Assembly: GCF_014837175.1 (NCBI RefSeq)
Contig: NZ_JACYFR010000002.1
Location: forward strand, 186,001 to 250,000
DNA length: 64,000 nt
Direction: 5' to 3'
Source: Cellulomonas sp. JH27-2
GTDB taxonomy: Bacteria; Actinomycetota; Actinomycetes; Actinomycetales; Cellulomonadaceae
The first letter of the stretch is position 1. Each line of letters starts with the position of its first letter. Below the pieces are notes generated by a model. That model did not search any database, was not told where the DNA came from, and saw only the letters and a program-made list of their open reading frames with translations. Positions 43,511 through 52,382 of this stretch are shown here, piece by piece. Both the position numbers and the translations under genes were made by a program.

Positions 43511-43543
43511 GTCGCCGCCGACGAGGAGGCGGCGAGCGGCGAC
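43511..43543 (-). terminator. Possible terminator after AbiEi-like gene
   Basis: GTCGCCGC (43511-43518) pairs with GCGGCGAC (43536-43543); inner GCCGCC/GGCGGC pairing is an alternative. It lies past the 3' end of the minus-strand AbiEi-like gene and before the nadE promoter. Confidence 0.4.
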
Positions 43544-43568
43544 CGTGCGCGCCTCCGCCTCCCGTGGT

Positions 43569-43634
43569 GGTTGCAGCGGTGGTTGCATCGCGCGTGCCCA
43601 TGGCGGGCACGTCTGCTGCAACCATCGCTGCAAC
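43569..43634. repeat. Complex palindromic repeat, copy A
   Basis: The element reads GGTTGCA-N4-TGGTTGCA-N29-TGCAACCA-N4-TGCAAC. The N29 core is itself a palindrome around CATGG (GTGCCC ... GGGCAC). It sits 35 nt beyond the stop codon of the AbiEi-like gene. Copy B at 44798-44864 has the same four TGCA boxes, the same 29-nt core length and the same CATGG centre. Confidence 0.85.
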
Positions 43635-43669
43635 GACTTCGTGGTTGGGAGCGACGTGGCCCCCACCGC

Positions 43670-44629
43670 TCAGCCTGGTGCGCGCCTTCTCGCGTCCACC
43701 GGCGGTCGCCTCGATGCGCGCATCGATCCGTGGAGCGACTCGATGCGGGCAAGGACTCCGGCGGCGTTCGAGGTGATCTCACGCGGAGCGACCGCGAGTC
43801 GCAGGATGCCGGCCTCCGCCAGGCGGCTGTCGTCGCGGACGGTGCGTGTCCAGTCCTGCGGCGAAGCGTGGTGCTGGGCGGAGTGGACCTGGACCGCCAG
43901 GCCGACGTCGTCGAACCACAGGTCCGGCGTGGGCAGCCGGGAGCCATCGCCGGCGCGCAGCTCAGGGTTCGGCCACGGTTCGGGTAGGTGGCGGCTCGTG
44001 AGACACAGGGCGAGCAGGTCGTGCTCGGGGGCCGACCACGCACCGGTGGCGGCAGCTTCGATGGCTGTCCTGAGCGCGGCGGAATCACGGCGCGGGCCGG
44101 CGTGGAGCTCGTGCCGCAGCTCGTCGATCTTCACCTTGCGTCTCTGGACGGCTTCGATCACGAGCGCCTCCGCGTCGCGGGGGACGCGCATGCGGCGACA
44201 GGCATCGGCCACCGCACGTGGCGCTGGTGCGATCCTGACCAGCCCGGACCCAGTCGTGAACCGGGCGGGTCGGGACGTGCGCCGGATGCGCACGAACCCG
44301 ACCGTCCGAGACGCGAGGTGCGAGGGCACCAGCACATCGATCATGGGGTCTGCCGCGTTCGTGAGCCCGTGCCACCGGGCTGCCGCGGGCCCGGTCACGA
44401 CGGCGTCCGGGCCGGCGAGGAGCGCAGCGGCAACCAGCTTCCGCTGCTCGTCGAGCGGACCACGGCCGAGCTGCACCACCCCCGGGAGGGGGAGCAGCCA
44501 CTGCGAGACGAGCCGCCGGCGCACCATCTTCGAGCTGATCCCGGCATCCTCGAGCTGTGCGCGGGTCACGAGGCCCGACTGCACGGCTCCCAGTGCCTCG
44601 ATGGACGGCGGCAGCGTGAGGATCGACAT
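43670..44629 (-). CDS. AbiEi-type winged-HTH protein with DUF559-like nuclease-fold C-terminus
   Basis: The 319-residue protein has an N-terminal AbiEi antitoxin-like domain (LGAVQSGLVTRAQLEDAGISS, VRRRLVSQWLLPLPGVVQL), a middle AbiEi_4 region (VVTGPAAARWHGL), and a C-terminal PD-(D/E)XK-like domain (APEHDLLALCL, PTPDLWFDDVGLAVQVHS, DWTRTVRDDSRLAEAGI). In DUF559/Vsr-like nucleases the second strand reads E-x-D-G; here it is VQVHS, so the usual Glu and Asp are Gln and His. No AbiEii toxin gene is adjacent. Start ATG 44629; an ATG-less upstream extension is possible. The gene is bracketed by palindromic repeats, which suggests an independently moving or self-regulating unit. Confidence 0.8.
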   Translation of the reverse strand: MSILTLPPSIEALGAVQSGLVTRAQLEDAGISSKMVRRRLVSQWLLPLPGVVQLGRGPLDEQRKLVAAALLAGPDAVVTGPAAARWHGLTNAADPMIDVLVPSHLASRTVGFVRIRRTSRPARFTTGSGLVRIAPAPRAVADACRRMRVPRDAEALVIEAVQRRKVKIDELRHELHAGPRRDSAALRTAIEAAATGAWSAPEHDLLALCLTSRHLPEPWPNPELRAGDGSRLPTPDLWFDDVGLAVQVHSAQHHASPQDWTRTVRDDSRLAEAGILRLAVAPREITSNAAGVLARIESLHGSMRASRRPPVDARRRAPG

Positions 44630-44797
44630 CGCCAGAGCGTGCCCGTGGAGGTGTGGGATCCGGTGCGTCACCGAGGTCTCCTGTGGACGGGCAGGCGCGG
44701 CGAGCGTGCTGTGGACACCTCGGGCGTGCAAGGGCCGCACTTCCAGGACGAACGCCAGGGGTTGCTCAGCCGACGCCGAGCGCATCGGCGCGGCGAT

Positions 44798-44864
44798 GGA
44801 TGCAGGGGTGGTTGCATCGTTGGTGACCACCATGGGCACCCGCGATGCAACCATCGGTGCAACC
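44798..44864. repeat. Complex palindromic repeat, copy B
   Basis: The element reads GGATGCA-N4-TGGTTGCA-N29-TGCAACCA-N4-TGCAACC, with CATGG in the core. It lies 169 nt upstream of the AbiEi-like start codon. The rest of the 375-bp gap (44630-45004) shows only the glnA2 -10 element at 44992-44997. Confidence 0.85.
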
Positions 44865-45004
44865 AGGAATCGGGAAGCGGGGACGCTCCGTTCGGCCGCG
44901 GCGCGGTGGCGAGCTGCTCCAGTGCGAGGTCGCGGTGCGGCGCGCCGGGAGCTGCTTGCGGACATCGGTGCTGTGCAGCGCAGATGTCGGGCAGGATGTA
45001 CGCC

Positions 45005-46342
45005 ATGGACAGGCAGCAGGAGTTCGTGCTCCGCACCGTAGAGGAGCGGGACATCCGCTTCATCCGTCTCTGGTTCACCGACGTGCTCGGGATCCTCAAG
45101 TCGGTGGCGGTCGCCCCCGCCGAGCTGGAGGCTGCCTTCGCCGAGGGCATCGGCTTCGACGGCAGCTCCATCGAGGGGCTGACGCGGGTCTACGAGGCGG
45201 ACATGATCGCCAAGCCCGACCCGTCGACGTTCCAGGTGCTGCCCTGGCGCGGCGAGCGGCACGGCACCGCGCGCATGTTCTGCGACCTGCTGACGCCCGA
45301 CGGGGAGCCGAGCCTGGCCGACTCCCGCAACGTGCTCAAGCGCGCCCTGTCCAAGGCCAGCGACAAGGGGTTCACGTTCTACACGCACCCCGAGGTCGAG
45401 TTCTACCTGTTCGACGCCCCCGCGGACCCGGCCCAGCCGCTGGTCCCCGTGGATCAGGGCGGCTACTTCGACCACGTCCCGCGCGGCACCGCGCACGACT
45501 TCCGCCGCGCCGCGATCACGATGCTCGAGTCGATGGGCATCTCGGTCGAGTTCTCCCACCACGAGGCAGGACCGGGGCAGAACGAGATCGACCTGCGGTA
45601 CGCCGACGCGCTGACGACGGCCGACAACATCATGACCTTCCGCACGGTCGTCAAGGAGGTCGCCCTCGAGCAGGGCGTCTTCGCGAGCTTCATGCCCAAG
45701 CCGCTGGCCGACCAGCCCGGCTCCGGCATGCACACGCACCTGTCCCTGTTCGAGGGGGACCGCAACGCGTTCCACGAGCCCGGTGCACCGCTCGAGCTGT
45801 CCAAGGTCGCCCGCTCCTTCATCGCCGGCCTGCTGGTCCACGCTGCGGAGATCACCGCCGTCACCAACCAGTTCGTGAACTCGTACAAGCGGCTCTGGGG
45901 CGGCGCCGAGGCGCCGAGCTACGTCTGCTGGGGCCACAACAACCGCTCCGCCCTGGTGCGTGTGCCGATGTACAAGCCGGGCAAGGGCAACTCGAGCCGC
46001 ATCGAGTACCGCGCTGTCGACGCGGCGACCAACCCCTACCTCGCGTTCGCCGTCATGCTCGCCGCGGGCCTCAAGGGCATCGAGGATGGCTACGAGATGC
46101 CTGAGGGCGCCGAGGACGACGTGTGGGAGCTGACCGACGCGGAGCGCCGCGCGCTCGGCATCGAGCCGCTGCCGCAGTCGCTCGACGCCGCCATCGCCGT
46201 GATGGAGAAGTCCGAGCTCGTCGCCGAGACCCTGGGCGAGCACGTCTTCGACTTCTTCCTGCGCAACAAGAAGCGCGAGTGGGACGAGTACCGCGCGCAG
46301 GTCACGCCCTACGAGCTGCGGCGGTTCCTGCCGGTCCTGTGA
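45005..46342 (+). CDS. glnA2: Glutamine synthetase family protein, GlnA2 type
   Basis: This 445-residue member of the GS-I family contains GIGFDGSSIEGLTRVYEADM, HPEVEFYLFD, SHHEAGPGQNEIDLRYADAL, FMPKPLADQPGSGMHTHLS and NNRSALVRVP. Length and adjacency to glnE match mycobacterial glnA2 (Rv2222c) and Streptomyces GlnA2. The adenylation loop reads VWELTDAERRAL instead of the NLYELPPEE-type motif, so it is probably not a GlnE target. In Streptomyces GlnA2 acts as a gamma-glutamylpolyamine synthetase; the true substrate here is uncertain. CAGGAT 7 nt before the ATG suggests leaderless expression. Confidence 0.93.
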   Translation: MDRQQEFVLRTVEERDIRFIRLWFTDVLGILKSVAVAPAELEAAFAEGIGFDGSSIEGLTRVYEADMIAKPDPSTFQVLPWRGERHGTARMFCDLLTPDGEPSLADSRNVLKRALSKASDKGFTFYTHPEVEFYLFDAPADPAQPLVPVDQGGYFDHVPRGTAHDFRRAAITMLESMGISVEFSHHEAGPGQNEIDLRYADALTTADNIMTFRTVVKEVALEQGVFASFMPKPLADQPGSGMHTHLSLFEGDRNAFHEPGAPLELSKVARSFIAGLLVHAAEITAVTNQFVNSYKRLWGGAEAPSYVCWGHNNRSALVRVPMYKPGKGNSSRIEYRAVDAATNPYLAFAVMLAAGLKGIEDGYEMPEGAEDDVWELTDAERRALGIEPLPQSLDAAIAVMEKSELVAETLGEHVFDFFLRNKKREWDEYRAQVTPYELRRFLPVL

Positions 46343-46352
46343 GCGAGCTGCT

Positions 46353-49300
46353 GTGAGCGAGTCACGTGGGGCGAGCCTCGCCGGGAGGCTGACGCGCGTC
46401 GGTGTCGAGGACGTGCGGCGAGCCGAGCGGCTGGTCACCGACGCGGCACTGCTGGAGGTCCAGCCCGACGCCGCCGAGCTCGTCGTCGGTGCGCTCGCGG
46501 ACGTCGCGGACCCCGACGCCGCGCTGCTCACGCTCGCCAAGCTCGCGGGAGCCGTGCGCGGCCGGCCGGACCTCGCGGCACTCCTGCGCGACGTGCTGAC
46601 CGACGGCGGCCCGGCGCGCCACCGGCTCCTCGCCGTGGCGGGCGCGTCGGTCGCGCTCGGCGACACGCTCGTCGCGCACCCCGAGAACCTCCGGGTGCTG
46701 GCCGACGACGCCCCGGGCGTCGGCGTCCCCGTCGCTGACGTGCGTCGTGAGCTGCTCGTGGCGGCCGGCGCCGACCCCGACGACGACATCCCCGTGGCGA
46801 CGGTGGCGGGCAGCCCTGGTGTCGACGCGATGCGCCGCGCCTACCGCACGCGTCTGCTGCGCATCGCCGCGAGCGACCTCACCGCCCAGGACCCGCTCAG
46901 CAGGCTCCCCGGCGTCGCCGCCGCCCTGGCAGACCTGGCCGGTGCGGCGCTCGAGGCGTCCCTCGCGATCGCTCGCGGCGACCTGGACGACCACGGGCGC
47001 GACGTCCGGCTCGCCGTCATCGGCATGGGCAAGGGCGGTGGCCGCGAGCTCAACTACGTGTCCGACGTCGACGTCATCTACGTGGCGGAGCCGGCGGACG
47101 GGGTCGACGAGGCGCGCGCCCTGGCGGTCGGCGCCAAGCTGGCCGCCGGCCTGGCCCGCGCCTGCTCGACGCCGTCGGCCGAGCCCGCGCTGTGGCCCGT
47201 CGACGCGGCCCTGCGGCCCGAGGGCAAGGACGGGCCGTTGGTCCGCACGATCGCGAGCCACCGCGCGTACTACGAGCGCTGGGCCAAGACCTGGGAGTTC
47301 CAGGCGCTGCTCAAGGCGCGGCCGCTGGCGGGGGACCGCGCGCTCGGCGCCGAGTACGTCGAGATGACCCAGCCGTTCGTCTGGGCCGCGGTCCAGCGGG
47401 ACAACTTCGTCGAGGACTCCCAGGCGATGCGGCGTCGGGTGGAGTCTCACGTCCCGGCGGCCGAGGCCGACCGGCAGCTCAAGCTCGGCATCGGGGGCCT
47501 GCGGGACGTCGAGTTCACGGTGCAGCTCCTGCAGCTGGTGCACGGCCGGTCGGACGACGAGATCCGCAGCCCCAACACGCTCACCGCGCTCGCGAGCCTC
47601 GCGGCCCGCGGGTACGTCGGGCGCTCGGACGCCGCCAGGCTGGCCGTGGACTACCGGTTCCTGCGGCTGCTCGAGCACCGCATCCAGCTGTACCGTCTGC
47701 GCCGCACCCACCTGCTGCCGACCGCGGAGTCCGACCTGCGGCGCCTGGCCCGAGCCGTCGGGATGCGTGCGGAGGGTCCTGCGGGCCTCCTGGAGCGGTG
47801 GCGATCGGTGCGTCGTGAGGTCCGCGGCCTGCACGAGGAGCTCTTCTACCGCCCGCTGCTCCCCGCCACCGCCCAGCTCTCGGTGGAGGAGGCGGCGCTC
47901 GCACCCGACGCCGCCCGGGCTCGGCTCGCGGCGATCGGCTACCGCGACCCGGCCGGCGCGCTGCGGCACCTCAAGGCATTGACCGAGGGCCTCTCGCGTC
48001 GCGCGGCGATCCAGCGCCAGCTCCTGCCCGTGCTTCTGGGCTGGTTCGCCGACGGCCCGGACCCGGACGCCGGCCTGCTCGCGTTCCGCCGGCTGTCCGA
48101 GGAGCTCGGCACGACCCACTGGTACCTCAAGCTCCTGCGCGACTCCGCAGCGGCCGGGCAGCGCCTCGCCGCCGTCCTGTCGACGAGCCGGTACGTGGCG
48201 GACGCCCTCACGCGGTCGCCGGAGTCGGTGCGTTGGCTCGCGGACGACGACGAGCTCGAGCCGCGCTCCCGGGACCGGCTCGCGGCCGAGGCGGACGCGG
48301 TGCTGACGAGGGCCGACGAGCCCGCGGTGGCGATCGGGCTGATGCGCGGGCTGCGCCGACGCGAGCTGGCGCGCACCGCAGCCGCCGGCGTGCTGGGCGT
48401 CGTCACGGGCACCCGCGCGTCCGAGAGCCTCACCAACGCAGCGGACGTCGTCGTCGGCGGCGCGCTGCGGATCGCCGAGTGGGAGGTGCGACGTGAGCGC
48501 GGGCTCGACGAGAACCCGACACGTGTCCTGATCGTCGCGATGGGCCGGTTCGGCGGCCGCGAGATGGGCTACTCGTCCGACGCCGACGTGATGTTCGTGC
48601 ACGACCCGGTGCCGGGCGTCGACCAGGTGCTCGCCCAGGAGTTCGCCGTCGCCGTCGCGAGCCAGGTCAGGGCGCTGCTCAGCGCCGTCGGTCCGGAACC
48701 GGCGCTCGCCGTCGACGCCGACCTGCGTCCCGAGGGGCGCAACGGTCCGCTCGCGCGCTCGTTCGACGCGTACGCCGAGTACTACGGACGGTGGTCGTCG
48801 CCGTGGGAGAGCCAGGCGCTGCTTCGTGCCCGGCCCGTGGCGGGGGACGTCGAGCTCGGTGAGCGGTTCGTCGCCCTCGTCGGCCCCCTGCGCTACCCGG
48901 CCGGAGGTCTCGACGCGACGGTCGTGCGCGAGGTCCGACGGATCAAGGCGCGGGTCGAGGCCGAGCGGCTTCCCCGTGGCGTCGACCCGAGCCGGCACCT
49001 CAAGCTGGGGCGAGGAGGGATCTCCGACGTCGAGTGGACGGCGCAGCTCCTGCAGCTCCAGCACGGCGCCGAGGTGCCCGAGCTGCGGACGACGGCGACG
49101 ATCGGGGCACTGGACGCGGCGCGCGACGCGGGTCTCCTCGAGGTTGACGACCACGCCGCGCTCGTCGCCGCCTGGCACCTGGCCTCGCGCCTGCGCGACG
49201 CGAACGTCCTGTGGACGGGGCGCGCGGAGGGGGCGCACTCCGACGTCCTGCCGCACGACCGGCAGGCGCTGGCCGGGCTCGCGCGCGTGCTCGGCTACCC

Positions 49301-49388
49301 GGCCGGGTCGGGCGGTGACCTCGAGGAGGACTACCTCCGGACGGCACGTCGAGCCCGCTCGGTGGTGGAGCGCGTCTTCTACGGTTGA
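46353..49388 (+). CDS. glnE: Glutamine synthetase adenylyltransferase/deadenylyltransferase
   Basis: GlnE adds and removes AMP on the GlnA tyrosine. The 1011-residue protein has two nucleotidyltransferase domains: GMGKGGGRELNYVSDVDVIY (about 225-245, deadenylylase) and AMGRFGGREMGYSSDADVMF (about 728-748, adenylylase). Each is followed by its helical domain, with RDVEFTVQLLQL and SDVEWTAQLLQL as linker motifs. It starts 10 nt after the glnA2 stop. Its target GlnA is encoded at 59396-60820. The stop codons of glnE and the convergent exporter gene overlap by 10 bp. Confidence 0.96.
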   Translation: MSESRGASLAGRLTRVGVEDVRRAERLVTDAALLEVQPDAAELVVGALADVADPDAALLTLAKLAGAVRGRPDLAALLRDVLTDGGPARHRLLAVAGASVALGDTLVAHPENLRVLADDAPGVGVPVADVRRELLVAAGADPDDDIPVATVAGSPGVDAMRRAYRTRLLRIAASDLTAQDPLSRLPGVAAALADLAGAALEASLAIARGDLDDHGRDVRLAVIGMGKGGGRELNYVSDVDVIYVAEPADGVDEARALAVGAKLAAGLARACSTPSAEPALWPVDAALRPEGKDGPLVRTIASHRAYYERWAKTWEFQALLKARPLAGDRALGAEYVEMTQPFVWAAVQRDNFVEDSQAMRRRVESHVPAAEADRQLKLGIGGLRDVEFTVQLLQLVHGRSDDEIRSPNTLTALASLAARGYVGRSDAARLAVDYRFLRLLEHRIQLYRLRRTHLLPTAESDLRRLARAVGMRAEGPAGLLERWRSVRREVRGLHEELFYRPLLPATAQLSVEEAALAPDAARARLAAIGYRDPAGALRHLKALTEGLSRRAAIQRQLLPVLLGWFADGPDPDAGLLAFRRLSEELGTTHWYLKLLRDSAAAGQRLAAVLSTSRYVADALTRSPESVRWLADDDELEPRSRDRLAAEADAVLTRADEPAVAIGLMRGLRRRELARTAAAGVLGVVTGTRASESLTNAADVVVGGALRIAEWEVRRERGLDENPTRVLIVAMGRFGGREMGYSSDADVMFVHDPVPGVDQVLAQEFAVAVASQVRALLSAVGPEPALAVDADLRPEGRNGPLARSFDAYAEYYGRWSSPWESQALLRARPVAGDVELGERFVALVGPLRYPAGGLDATVVREVRRIKARVEAERLPRGVDPSRHLKLGRGGISDVEWTAQLLQLQHGAEVPELRTTATIGALDAARDAGLLEVDDHAALVAAWHLASRLRDANVLWTGRAEGAHSDVLPHDRQALAGLARVLGYPAGSGGDLEEDYLRTARRARSVVERVFYG

Positions 49389-50608
49389 GCGGGCGGTCGC
49401 TCGTCGTCGGAGGTCGCCACAGCGTCGGTCGGTTGGTCCGCCGGCGCGTCGCCGGACACCGGAGCGCCGGCGACGGCGTCCTCGTGCACCTGCTTCCACC
49501 CGTGGTTTCTCTTCAGCGCGGCGACGTCCTCGGTGAGCAGCGGCGAGTCCACGAGCTCGTGGCGTCCGACGTACGTGCTCGCGATGGCCTGCACCGTCGC
49601 GACGACGGGCAGCGCCAGGAACGCGCCGATGGCGCCGAACATCGCCCCGAACCCGATGACCCCGAGAAACGACACGGCGGGGTTGAGGTCGAGCGAGTCG
49701 GCGGAGATCTTGGGGGAGAAGATCAGGTTCTCCACCTGCTGGTACGCGATGATGAACGCGAGGACGAGCAGGCCCTTGGCGGGGGAGATCGTCAGCGCCA
49801 CGGCCACGGGCAGCGCCCCGCCGATGTAGGTGCCGATCGTGGGGATGAACTGCGAGACGATCCCGGTGAAGACACCCAGCGGGAGGGCGTACGGCACGTC
49901 GACGATGAGCAGGAAGACGGTGGTGAACGTCGCCGAGAGTCCGGCGAGCACGAGGCGCGACGTGATGAAGTTGGCGATCTTCTGCTGCGACACCTCCCAC
50001 ACGCGCAGCACCTCGACCTGGTGGTTGGTCGCGAACATGCGCAGGACGGAGGCGCGGAACGCGGGTCCGCGGCTGGCCATGTAGTACACGACCAGCAGGA
50101 TCGAGCTCGCCATGAACAACCCGCTGACGATCGACGCGCCCGCGCCCAGCACGCCGGGCGCGATGTCACGCCAGTGGGCCGTGATCGTGCCGACAGCCTC
50201 GTCCGACGTCGGGATGTCGATGTCGAACTCGTTGTGCAACCAGCTGGCCAGATCCGCGTAGTACTCGGGCAACGACGAGATCAGGGCGACGAGCTGTTCG
50301 ATGAACAGCTGGCCGAACAGCGCCAGGACGACGGCGCTGCCGACGAGGAACGTCACCATCACCAGGCCCGTCGCGCGCGTGCGGCGCCAGCCGTGCCGCA
50401 CGAGCCAGCGGATCGACGGCTCCATGGCCAGCGCGATGAACCAGGCCAGCACGATGATCACGATGGTCGTCGTGAGCGCGCCGAGGGCACGCCAGATCCA
50501 CATCCCGACGAAGGCCGCGATGACGATCATCACGAGCGCGCGCGGTAACCAGGCAGGTGGTCGCTTGTCGTCGCGCTCGGGCAGCGGCGGCACGGGCTGC
50601 ACGGTCAT
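49379..50608 (-). CDS. AI-2E family (PerM-like) transporter
   Basis: The 409-residue membrane protein has about eight helices: two near the N-terminus, then the long cytoplasmic-facing stretch with LPEYYADLASWLHNEF, and the conserved C-terminal block (VPYALPLGVFTGIVSQFIPTIG, YQQVENLIFSPKISA). This is the TqsA/YdiK/PerM family, exporters of unclear substrate. A charged Pro/Asp-rich C-terminal tail of about 50 residues follows. ATG 50608 follows GAGGA. It ends inside the last codons of glnE. Confidence 0.9.
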   Translation of the reverse strand: MTVQPVPPLPERDDKRPPAWLPRALVMIVIAAFVGMWIWRALGALTTTIVIIVLAWFIALAMEPSIRWLVRHGWRRTRATGLVMVTFLVGSAVVLALFGQLFIEQLVALISSLPEYYADLASWLHNEFDIDIPTSDEAVGTITAHWRDIAPGVLGAGASIVSGLFMASSILLVVYYMASRGPAFRASVLRMFATNHQVEVLRVWEVSQQKIANFITSRLVLAGLSATFTTVFLLIVDVPYALPLGVFTGIVSQFIPTIGTYIGGALPVAVALTISPAKGLLVLAFIIAYQQVENLIFSPKISADSLDLNPAVSFLGVIGFGAMFGAIGAFLALPVVATVQAIASTYVGRHELVDSPLLTEDVAALKRNHGWKQVHEDAVAGAPVSGDAPADQPTDAVATSDDERPPAQP

Positions 50609-50779
50609 GGCGTCCTCGAAGGTGCGTCGGGTGCTTGGCTGCAACCTATCGGTCGACGCGCCGGTTGCGGGGGAGGCGAAGGCGTCCGGACCGTCGGGCG
50701 GGTTCGCTCTGTCCCGGACGGCCCACGACTGGCAGGATCAGGGCGTCGGCGCAGGTCATCACAGCAGCAGGAGGTCGTC

Positions 50780-52351
50780 GTGACACCACCCCGGGGGCGC
50801 AAGCCCGCAGCAGGGAACACTCCCGAACCGGACGAGACGGTCGGCGACCAGCCCGTCGAGGACCACCCGATGCAGGACGACACCTTGGCGCTGGACCTTC
50901 CGTCGCAGGCCGACGCCCCGGTTGACGTCGACGAGCCCGTCGAGGCCGACGAGCCCGTCGAGGCCGACGAGCCCATGGCCGCGACCGAGTCCGTCCCCGT
51001 GGCGAACGACGTGGTGTCGCCGTCGGACGCCGAGCAACGGCTGGCGCGGCTCGAGGAGGAGAACGCCGCGCTGCGGGCCAAGCTCGCCGCACCCGCCGTG
51101 GAGGCGGCGCCGCGCAAGGACTCGTCGCACCGCGGTCGCCGCTGGGCTGCCGTCGCGCTGGTCGCGATCGGTGCGCTGCTGGCTCCGCTCGGCGTCGTCG
51201 CGCACTGGGCCGACCGCACGCTGACCGACACCGACCGCTACCTCGAGACGGTCGCGCCGCTCGCGGACAAGCCGCAGATCCAGAGCGCGATCATCAACCG
51301 CACGACCACGGCGATCATGTCCAACATCGACGTGTCGAGCGTGACGGGCGAGCTCGAGAACTTCCTCTCCGAGCAGGGTGCGCCGCCGCGCCTGACCGAG
51401 GCCATCCCGCTGCTCGAGCAGCCGCTGCAGAACGGCGTCCAGACGGTCGTCACCCGCGTGGTGACGCGCTTCGTGGAGTCGGACGCGTTCAACTCGCTCT
51501 GGCTGCAGGTCAACCGGATCTCGCACGAGCAGATCGTCGGCATCCTCGAGGGCGACCCGGACATCGCGCTGCAGCTCGACGACGACGGCAACCTGACCCT
51601 TCAGCTCGGCCCGATCATCGACGTGGTCAAGCAGCAGCTCGTCGACGCGGGCATCGGGATCGCGGCGTCGATCCCGGCGATCAACCCGAGCATCGCGATC
51701 GCCCAGGCCGACTCCCTGAGCCAGCTCCGGACGGGCTACAAGCTCCTGAACGCGGTCGGCACCTGGTTGCCCTGGGTCGCGCTCGCGTTCCTGATCGCGG
51801 GGGTGCTGATCGCGCCGCGGCGTGCGCGCATGGCCGTCGGCGCCGGGCTGGCGCTCGTCGTCGGGATGCTGGTGCTGGCGCTCGGCCTCGCGATCGGGCG
51901 AAGTGCGCTGCTCGGCGCGCTGCCGGCGGGTACGTCGGGTCCCGCCGTCGAGGTGCTGTTCAACGACATCGTCAGGTTCATGCGGATCAGCCTGCGAGCC
52001 GTCGCGGTGGTCGGCCTGTTCGTCGCGATCATCGCGTTCCTCGCGGGCGGCTCCGCTGCCGCCCTCGCGACGCGGCGCTCGGCCGCGTCCGGTGCCGGCG
52101 CCGTCCGCTCGTGGGGTTCGGGCCGGGGCGTCGACACGGGCGCGTTCGGGCTGTGGCTGCGGGCGCGGCTGGTGCCGCTGCGCTGGGTCGTCGCCGCGAT
52201 CGCGGTGCTGGTCATCGTGCTGGCGGACACGCCGACGGCTGCACTGGTCGTCACCACCGCGATCATCGCGCTCGTGGTCCTCGGCATCCTGCAGCTGCTG
52301 AGCACGCCGCCGGCGCCGGTGGAGGCAGCGCCGGTCGCGGAAGTCCACTGA
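50780..52351 (+). CDS. Large hypothetical membrane protein with acidic repeats and coiled coil
   Basis: The 523-residue protein has a disordered acidic N-terminus with a short tandem repeat (VDEPVEADEPVEADEP, about 53-68), a coiled coil (LARLEEENAALRAKL), one membrane helix (about 125-145), a long soluble helical segment (150-310), and five further helices. It resembles actinobacterial integral membrane proteins of unknown function whose extracytoplasmic part starts DRTLTDTDRYLETV. GTG 50780 follows AGGAGG. No enzyme motif seen. Confidence 0.8.
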   Translation: MTPPRGRKPAAGNTPEPDETVGDQPVEDHPMQDDTLALDLPSQADAPVDVDEPVEADEPVEADEPMAATESVPVANDVVSPSDAEQRLARLEEENAALRAKLAAPAVEAAPRKDSSHRGRRWAAVALVAIGALLAPLGVVAHWADRTLTDTDRYLETVAPLADKPQIQSAIINRTTTAIMSNIDVSSVTGELENFLSEQGAPPRLTEAIPLLEQPLQNGVQTVVTRVVTRFVESDAFNSLWLQVNRISHEQIVGILEGDPDIALQLDDDGNLTLQLGPIIDVVKQQLVDAGIGIAASIPAINPSIAIAQADSLSQLRTGYKLLNAVGTWLPWVALAFLIAGVLIAPRRARMAVGAGLALVVGMLVLALGLAIGRSALLGALPAGTSGPAVEVLFNDIVRFMRISLRAVAVVGLFVAIIAFLAGGSAAALATRRSAASGAGAVRSWGSGRGVDTGAFGLWLRARLVPLRWVVAAIAVLVIVLADTPTAALVVTTAIIALVVLGILQLLSTPPAPVEAAPVAEVH

Positions 52352-52382
52352 CGAACCAGGTACGAGCGGAGGGCGAGGGACG

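Noticed and set aside
43569-44864. CRISPR-like interpretation of the TGGTTGCA/TGCAACCA boxes
   Set aside because: There are only two elements 1.2 kb apart with a gene between them, no regular repeat-spacer array and no cas genes.
46362-50000. Very long open frame (over 1200 codons) antisense to glnE
   Set aside because: High GC3 keeps antisense frames open. The composition is Arg/Ala/Val/Gly-rich without domains, while the plus strand encodes an unmistakable GlnE.
50932-50985. Tandem GACGAGCCCGTCGAGGCC units as a mobile or CRISPR repeat
   Set aside because: They are in-frame coding repeats (DEPVEA) within the acidic N-terminus of a membrane protein.
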